Made by a program: the position numbers and the translations under genes
The notes under the pieces: model-generated
What the model was told of the DNA's origin: nothing
Seen by the model: the letters and a program-made list of their open reading frames with translations, nothing else
Databases searched by the model: none
Part shown: in pieces, positions 57,074 to 64,000 of the stretch
How the letters are laid out: every line of letters starts with the position of its first letter
Position numbering within the stretch: the first letter of the stretch is position 1
Assembly: GCF_024868665.1 (NCBI RefSeq)
Contig: NC_079904.1
Location: 17,215,052-17,279,051, forward strand
DNA length: 64,000 bases
Origin: Triplophysa rosa
Taxonomy: Eukaryota; Chordata; Actinopteri; Cypriniformes; Nemacheilidae
Direction: 5' to 3'

Positions 57074-59754
57074 GTCACAGATACAGAGACAAACACACAC
57101 AGACATATCGAAAAATGCATATAAACCATCAACCTCAGCATTTTATTCTAAACACGCAAACACAAGTTTTGATTATCGCAGACAAAAATTGGAATAAATA
57201 TCTGATACAGCAATTTTTCTTGAACATCTCAAAAACACACATACTAAAACAAATGCGCTGTCAACGCAAACTTCCTATTGGTACATTTTGCCATTTCAGT
57301 ATCTCGGAAGTGAAAGCTAATCTCTAGGTAGCTTGTAGTTACACACACACACACACCAACACTTTTCAATGCTAAAACCCTCTTATTGGCTTCTCTCGTG
57401 TTTGAGTGTCAACTCCACTTAGCCTGACATACGCAAAGAGATAAAAGGAAAAAGGAATTGCTTTTCCCTGCCACACTTTTCAAATGAAAAGCGTGGAACA
57501 GGCATTTTGTGGAGACGGCAATATGAAAAGAAGAAGAGACGCCGGTATATAGATCCTACTTCAATTGGTTTTGAGTGAAATCTCTGGCAGTGATTTGGGA
57601 GAACATGAAGTTTGATAGGATAAGTTTTATTAGCTCATATTGGTGTGCACTGCAGCGTCACCGAATCGCCGGTGGGGAAATCGTGTGTTTGTGTGTTAGA
57701 GAGAGAGTGGAAGTGACAGAAAGAGACACTAAAGAAGCCTTAAAAATGACTAGGTAGAGGCAGAATCGCGTTTGCGGTGGCAGTGCAGCATCGCGGAGAT
57801 GGGTTGGGGTGTTGCGGGGGGTAATAAATGAGTTACCTGAGGTAATAGAGAACTGAAGAATGAGGTTGATGTGCTCTATGACTCCTCTGACAGAACAATC
57901 TCATCAACCTCTGCACCGCTGACAGCCGCGGGCCCTGAGGGCAGCTTACCTACATGTACAGACCTAAGAAAGACAGTATTTGGAAAAATAAAGTGCCAGC
58001 GCTAAAGGCACTAGACATTTCTGCGGGCCAATATTGTTAGGTCTTTGATATAAGTTTCATAGTACAAAAAACACTTCCTGTTATATTTTGGGCTTTGTGC
58101 TACAATGTACGTTTGAGAGTCGGTTGTCTTCTCTACAATCGCTGTGCCTCTTGTCTGTTTTTACACCTGCCGGTAAAATTGACAGAACACTCATGCTCTG
58201 CCTACACAAGCAGCATTTTTAGCTATCATAGGAACTCTTTCAAAGCAAAAGCCATTTCTAAATGTTGGATAACTTAATTATTACTATAAGGCTGCATCTG
58301 ATTTACATCTCACGTAGAAGGCAATGTAAGAATGCACTGCAATGAGCTCAGTGATAAATGAAATATAAGAATGTGGACAAGCTGAGATAGATAGGGATAA
58401 TAAATATCATTTACTTACTGCTGAGAAGCATTGACTATTTTTTAATAAATAAAACGTGCTTAATGTGCAGAGTGCTGTTTATGGGACATACAGCATTCAT
58501 TTTCTGCCTAATACATATTGCTTTATGGGCTCCCTTTCCATTTAGGATGCTGCCATAAAAGACAGCGGCCTGTGTACTGTAGACAGCGAGGCAGCTCACT
58601 GAGTTTTGGAATGGAGCCTGTGCATGCGTAGTATCAGAATCGAGCCTGCAGCTACCTGATAAACAAAGCAAACAGTTCTGGACCAGCTTAATGGAGAGTC
58701 AACACGCAACACACACATACAAACACAGACTCTGGATTAGACCTGTCAGATAAAGAAGAAACAATCTGTAGCTGACTAAAGCTTCCATGTTGGTCTAAAG
58801 CTAATAGGCACACGCTCTTGCTGATACAAATAGGATTTAAGGGATTGTGGGACAAAAGTCTGAGTTTATATTGGAATGCATATTTGTGATGAGCAAAACA
58901 CTTTCTAACAAAGCTGAGGTCTTGAGAACCCTTAAAGTGTCTTAAAAGTGTGTTTTATTTACTGTTAGTTACTAGGTTACCAGTACCACCATCATCCACT
59001 CCAATAACTAGATGGAAACATACCTATTTTTCTTTTCTTTTTTGCCAACTTTTAAAGATTCGATGCAAACACAGCCATTGGCCAATCTTGCTTTGTCTAG
59101 TCTGGCAATGGTTCTAATTCTGTTCTGGGTCTTGACTCCAACTATGTTTTCTTAATACTTGCACTTAAAAAAGTGACACACCTGAACACACTCCTAAAGG
59201 CTGAACAAAGGTTAAAAGGAAAGTCATATCATTTAGGATTTAAACACATTCGGGACACACTGGAGTTGTTCTATTTTCACCTTGTGTGCTCTTTCCCCTC
59301 ACACAGGCTCATTATATATGACTCCTTATAATCTAGATATATTAATCTGTCTAACTCAATCATCAATAAAAGCTCTTTCTTTCTATTACCCCAGGCAACA
59401 CACACACACAACAGCAAAGGAACCATTTTCTGGCATCATTGTGCATTAGTCCATCTCTATGCTGCGGAATCCCACAAATCAATATGCAATTAACAATTTG
59501 TATATGGGGGAAGTCATGCTTGGCCTGCGGTAGCCTTCCTCCATAAAAATGATCTGCTTAAACACTGTGCCGTATTATCTATTGATATTTCTAATTTCCT
59601 TAATTATGTTGCAATAGGATCAGGCAGCGTAGGTATCGTTCAAATCGTGGTTGGATATCAAGATTAGAACTGCGTGTTGGCAGTATTTGTACATGGATGT
59701 TACTCCCAGCTTTACACCCTTCAGTAAAGGACACTCTTGTAAAGCGACTCTCCT

Positions 59755-59760
<6 letters not shown>
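57074..59760. other. Non-coding stretch, nothing recognised
   Basis: A moderately GC-rich block at 57740-57960 has no open exon. It contains 'gaggttgatg' near 57861 and the inverted 'catcaacctc' near 57902. Otherwise AT-rich with short ORFs and a short CA run at 57340-57354. Confidence 0.35.
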
Positions 59761-59805
<45 letters not shown>

Positions 59806-59993
59806 NNNNNNNNNNNNNNNNNNNNNNNNNNNNNNNNNNNNNNNNNNNNNNNNNNNNNNNNNNNNNNNNNNNNNNNNNNNNNNNNNNNNNNNNNNNNNNN
59901 NNNNNNNNNNNNNNNNNNNNNNNNNNNNNNNNNNNNNNNNNNNNNNNNNNNNNNNNNNNNNNNNNNNAATTGTCTCTCTCTTCTCTCTCATAT

Positions 59994-60033
<40 letters not shown>
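59761..60033. repeat. (CT)n array with assembly gap
   Basis: (CT)n runs at 59761-59805, then 162 undetermined bases, then mixed CT sequence and (CT)n at 59996-60033. The three overlapping ORFs here are artefacts of the repeat and of the undetermined stretch. Confidence 0.95.
59806..59967. other. Assembly gap (162 N)
   Basis: Bases given as N. The gap falls inside the (CT)n array, so its true length is not necessarily 162. Confidence 0.98.
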
Positions 60034-60039
<6 letters not shown>

Positions 60040-60679
60040 ACTCTCTCTAATTAGTTACAGAGATCCCCCTACTCTCATAATTAACATTCTCCTCCACTGA
60101 GGAGGTCCTGACCATGGGCTCTTCAGTACCAAAGTGTTTGGCCTATTCAACAGCACTGCCGCTCTGCTAAAAGTATTAAAGGTCCTGCTGGAAGTCTCAT
60201 TTCTTTTGGCTGGGAATAAGCAGATGTTTCACTTTAGGAGTATGATACAATAAAAAAATATTTAGGGGTGATCAGGACATGCTTAGGCCTAGGACTTCAT
60301 ACTCTAGTCTTGTAGAAGTATAGTTTAAAACTTGGGTGCCCAATTAAATTTTAGAACTAGTTCAAATCACCCATATGGACATGCCTCTGCACATTTGGAA
60401 ATGTTTTGTGAATAAACTGGCCTTTGGCCCATGCTGAGATTTATATGACTCTGACTCAGCTTTGAAAATCATTTGGAACATAAATGAAGCGACTCCATCT
60501 GTGTCTAGGACAGAGATGAAAGAGAAGCAGCACCTTCAGAATGGGCACATCTGGACTCAGATAGGAGAAAAAAAATACATTCGAAATTCTCAAACACACT
60601 CACCTCCATTTTAGTTTGAGGGAGCCATTGCAACACTCTTTTAGCATTGAAAGTTGCTTTGCTAGATTCCCACTGATTT
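60034..60679. other. Non-coding stretch, nothing recognised
   Basis: No gene, repeat or RNA recognised. Confidence 0.4.
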
Positions 60680-60823
60680 GCATTGGTTTCGTGTTTTTAT
60701 ACAATAGAAGTCAATGGGTACCACTGTTGGGTACCACCAATATTCTTTAAAATATGTTATTTTGTGTTCTGCAGGAGAAAGAAAGTCATGCAGGTGAGTA
60801 AATGATGACAGAATTTTCATTTT
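60680..60823. mobile_element. TTAA palindromic MITE, copy 3 (right half only)
   Basis: Shares 'aagtcaatgggtacca', 'ttttgtgttctgcagga' and 'gtgagtaaatgatgacagaa' with the family at 3749-4157. The expected right end 'gggtgaactattcctt' is missing after 'attttcatttt', and no left inverted end is present. Confidence 0.65.
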
Positions 60824-63800
60824 AATGCAGACATTAGAAGGCATCAGTCACCAGTCACCCTGCTGTAACAAAGAAGACTTCTTGATGTGAAAGAGATTGA
60901 TCCCTCCATTTCACTCGTCACATTAACACAACGTTGACTAATTATCCGGACACAGACTCTACTGCTCCACTATGACCCCGTCATGACACATCTGTGCTTT
61001 CTGCTGTGACACAGTCCCACTGCTAAAATAACCTCAACACATGCTGTCAAAGATCTTCAACAACAGAACCATCGCTCATTTACTGAAACAAATCTGTGAG
61101 TTGACTTTGAGTTTTAAGTATTATTCATTTTCCTTCCATTATACAGCTATAATAAACATCACAATTACAGTATATTCAAATTTGTATAATACCATTAATT
61201 ACTACAGTTGCAAAGTAATGCCGTGGCATATCGATCAATCCTCTATGCTGAATTCATTTTATAAGATTATTATGATTAAGCAACTTCACATGCAGCCAGT
61301 TGGGAATAACCGTAGAATTTTCCAAGAAATTCACACTCCACTCCTAAAGAATTCTGGGAACTCTTGTGTTTTAGCATCTCCTCCCCACATCATATTTCTG
61401 TCAACGTGCTCTTCCGCATCGGTAGCCTTGCCGTGTCACGTCATTGATTTAGTGAGACCGTTTACAGAGCACGGCAGTCAGCGTGAGGTCAGTGTCAGTT
61501 GCAGAATGGAGATGGGTGTAAATACGTCACCTTGGCGACCCGACAGACTCAGCCTCTGCCTGATAGGCTTAGAGGTGAAGCAATCCATTATTTGAAGCTG
61601 TCAATAATTCGCATGTGGGAATTGGGCAAGGGATGATAGCTTGAAGGGAAGGGGAGTTTGGGGCTGGTTTGATTTCCTCCAGGGCAAGGTTGTGAGGGCA
61701 GTTCACAATCCAAGCAAAGCACATGATCTTGATTTGAGATGACCAGTCAATGTGGATGCAAGGCTCTCAAGGAGTGGTCTGAATCATTACTTGGCAGGAT
61801 GGTTAACAATCTGCTGCAGTCTCCAGCCTCTCCTGCCTTCCTCCTATACCACCTCTCTCTATTTCATCTCCCTACATACATTTTTTTCATAACAACTCTG
61901 CAGCTCTAAATTGTCTTTTAGATATTTTGCATTATTCCATTTTTTTCTATAAATTAATTCATGATTTTACTGCAATCAGTCAAATAAAATGAAATACCAA
62001 CCTTTTTGGAAGAAAGATTTATAGGTTATAAAACCAGTCCAATGTCATCATTGTTAAGCTGTAAGAGGAGAAACTCAAGGACTAATTGTGCCTGCTTATT
62101 TCCAAGCCATGATGCATTTTTTTTTAACTAAAAAGATTAACTAAAAGAGTTTCTAAGTTAATAAGGCAAATGTGCCCAAAAAGATTTTGTTGAAGCCAAT
62201 TTGGCACCAATCTTGAAGAATGTTTTTGAGTGAAATGTGGAGTATACTGTAAAATATTTAGCATATTGTCCTGGGATTGCACAGTATTGCTCCATCAATG
62301 CAATCCAGCCACCTGAGTTGACTGTTGAGTGTCATTTTTTTGTTTTTGCTAAAATGGCACAACTGTTTAGTAAAATCACCTATAAGGGTAGCTTGTATTA
62401 TACCAATGAAAACGACCGCTCTGCAATTTGTCGCAGCCAGCACAGTTACATCTGGCGCAGGTACCCTTAGGGAACAATGGCGTTTTTCACTCGGCCGCTA
62501 CAAGATGCACCTAGGATTACAGTCAACGACGTAAGTTAAATTATCCAAACACTACATCATACATCAACAATCAAAAAGGGGAAAGTCTTTAAGCTATTTG
62601 TTTCAAGCTACATGCACAAATATGAAAAACTAAACTAAGTAAACTTGTGTACTTATTTGAGGCTTGGTCACAGAAGCACTCAACAATGTTCAGCCGTAGT
62701 GTTGTCGGTTCAATGAAATTTGAAAGTTTTTGTAGGAAAAACATCGTTATCGCTTGGTGAAAACTTACCTCAGCGCTATGAGAGCGGAAGTGGGTTAGCT
62801 GGCTGAGATTTTAGCGGAAGTACGTCATCACCCTGCTTGCATATAGTCTATTGAGTAATGGTGGCTCCAAAAACATGTATATTTTAGTTCACTTAACTTG
62901 CTAATGTAGAATGAACTTAAATTGTTACTGTAAGTTGGTTCTGTGCTTAAATTGACTGCATTCATTTGATTGAGTAAACTTGCTTCCTCAATTTAATGGA
63001 GTCATTTTGTTTCTCCCAAAACTTGTTTCCTTAACTTTGTAAAGTTCAAAAGATTTAACTTAATTGCTAAATTCACTTGCGCTTATTTATGTTCTTAATG
63101 ATATTATAGGAACAAAATTACAAGAATATCAAAGTATCATGACCACCACTGTCAAGCATTGAATGAACTTGATTCTCCACAGAAAAACATGCATGTGTGA
63201 CACATATCTTCATTATTGTGGAAAAATATAATGTGTATTATTGTATAATGTGTCCATGTTTACCAAAACAAATGTAAATCACTTGACCAGAAATTTCAAA
63301 ACTATTTTTACAGTAAAACAAGATCAATAATACTAAAATGAGTTAAAACCTCTACGACCTTTCTAAACAACAATTTAAACGTCCCATTAGTTGTCATTCT
63401 TTGAACAAACATAAATAATCAAAACATTCAGGCGCATGGGCTTATGGAAGTATTCCTTATTGCATTTTGAACTGTTAATTTTAGGTTCATTGCACTTATT
63501 ATTTTTTTATTGATGGATTAATGGATTTTGTAGGTTAACAAGTACAAACAACATACAGTAACCTGGGCAACTGGTAAAAATGTTGGTGTACTGAAAAGAA
63601 GGTTAAATATTCCCAAACTCTTTTGTGCAAATCTGCACAGCAACAATTTTCTTAATGACATTGATTTATCCGACTCGCTTTTTCATACCTCAAATTGCAA
63701 AACCAATTGCCTCTCTGCCAAGAGGGGCTTGATGCTTCTGGAATAGGACTATTTGTCTTATTAGGGCTTGGCCATTGAACAACTCCTTTTAATAAAACCG

Positions 63801-64000
63801 GCACAGCTGCACAGAGAGGCACTGAACGAAATAAGAAATCTCTCAAGATAGGACAATACTTTTACATTTTGAGTCAACAGGATGCATTACTGAAAGAAAC
63901 GCAGTGTGAGAAACATCGCCTGGTGATTGCTCTGTAAACATGTTGTAGCCTATGTATGACAGGCATGATTTGAAAAGAAGAGAGACTGAATATTGTTTGC
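60824..64000. other. Non-coding stretch, one long unrecognised ORF
   Basis: A 184-codon ORF (61041-61595), the longest outside mobile elements, has biased AT-rich codons and no recognised domain or splice context; it is probably chance. Between about 62880 and 63090 repeated 'aacttaa' and 'ttaactt' phrases suggest a decayed TIR element of a common teleost type, without definable borders. Confidence 0.35.

Noticed and set aside
61041..61595. 184-codon plus-strand ORF as a host gene
   Set aside because: The longest ORF outside mobile elements, but with AT-driven codons, no recognisable domain, no splice signals considered convincing and no coding neighbours.

Overview
The window reads as a piece of a teleost fish chromosome, most likely cyprinid or a close relative. 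That is an inference from the mobile-element content: a DIRS-type tyrosine-recombinase retrotransposon, a Tc1-like transposase remnant, tRNA-derived SINEs, TTAA-flanked MITEs, hAT-like elements and abundant CT/CA dinucleotide arrays. Base composition is AT-rich with many stops in all frames. I found no convincing exon of a conserved host protein-coding gene, so the window is probably a gene-poor interval or part of a very large intron. One weak two-exon candidate (12366-13085) is recorded.

Layout. 1-12 kb: mostly unique AT-rich sequence with a TTAA-flanked palindromic MITE (3749-4157), a Tc1-like transposase fossil (about 5010-5160), a perfect 21-bp hairpin (5640-5689), a solo LTR with an exact 5-bp target duplication (7877-8156), a (GA)n array and a second MITE copy (10827-11065). 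12-32 kb: the candidate small split gene, a TIR MITE (13937-14156), a 91-bp (CT)n array, a 2.2-kb element with arms over 500 bp long in inverted orientation (17818-19982), a TTAA-type element (21545-21929), SINE pieces, a LINE 3' fragment, a MITE sitting between two (TG)n tracts (26677-26921) and a dispersed teleost repeat (31321-31575).

32.7-38.4 kb is the richest part: a nearly full-length DIRS element with inverted terminal repeats, an internal complementary region joining copies of both ends, a broken gag-like ORF, a broken RT/RNase H/methyltransferase-like ORF, and an open tyrosine recombinase ORF. In such elements the RT and RNase H copy the RNA, the internal complementary region is thought to template circle closure, and the recombinase inserts the circle. 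Here only the recombinase is still open, so this copy cannot move on its own.

39.97-42.84 kb is a minus-strand, non-autonomous LTR retrotransposon with two LTRs of about 0.6 kb, a polypurine tract, a broken gag-like segment and two minisatellites whose units (33 and 24 bp) are multiples of three. 43-47 kb has a complete tRNA-derived SINE and a hAT-like element with an exact 8-bp target duplication inserted in a purine/pyrimidine-biased minisatellite. 47-56 kb is mostly featureless. 56.0-57.1 kb is a nested stack: a TTAA-type element split by a Harbinger-like hairpin MITE and a hAT-like TIR element. 59.8-60.0 kb is a 162-base assembly gap inside a (CT)n array. The remainder is AT-rich with one more MITE fragment.
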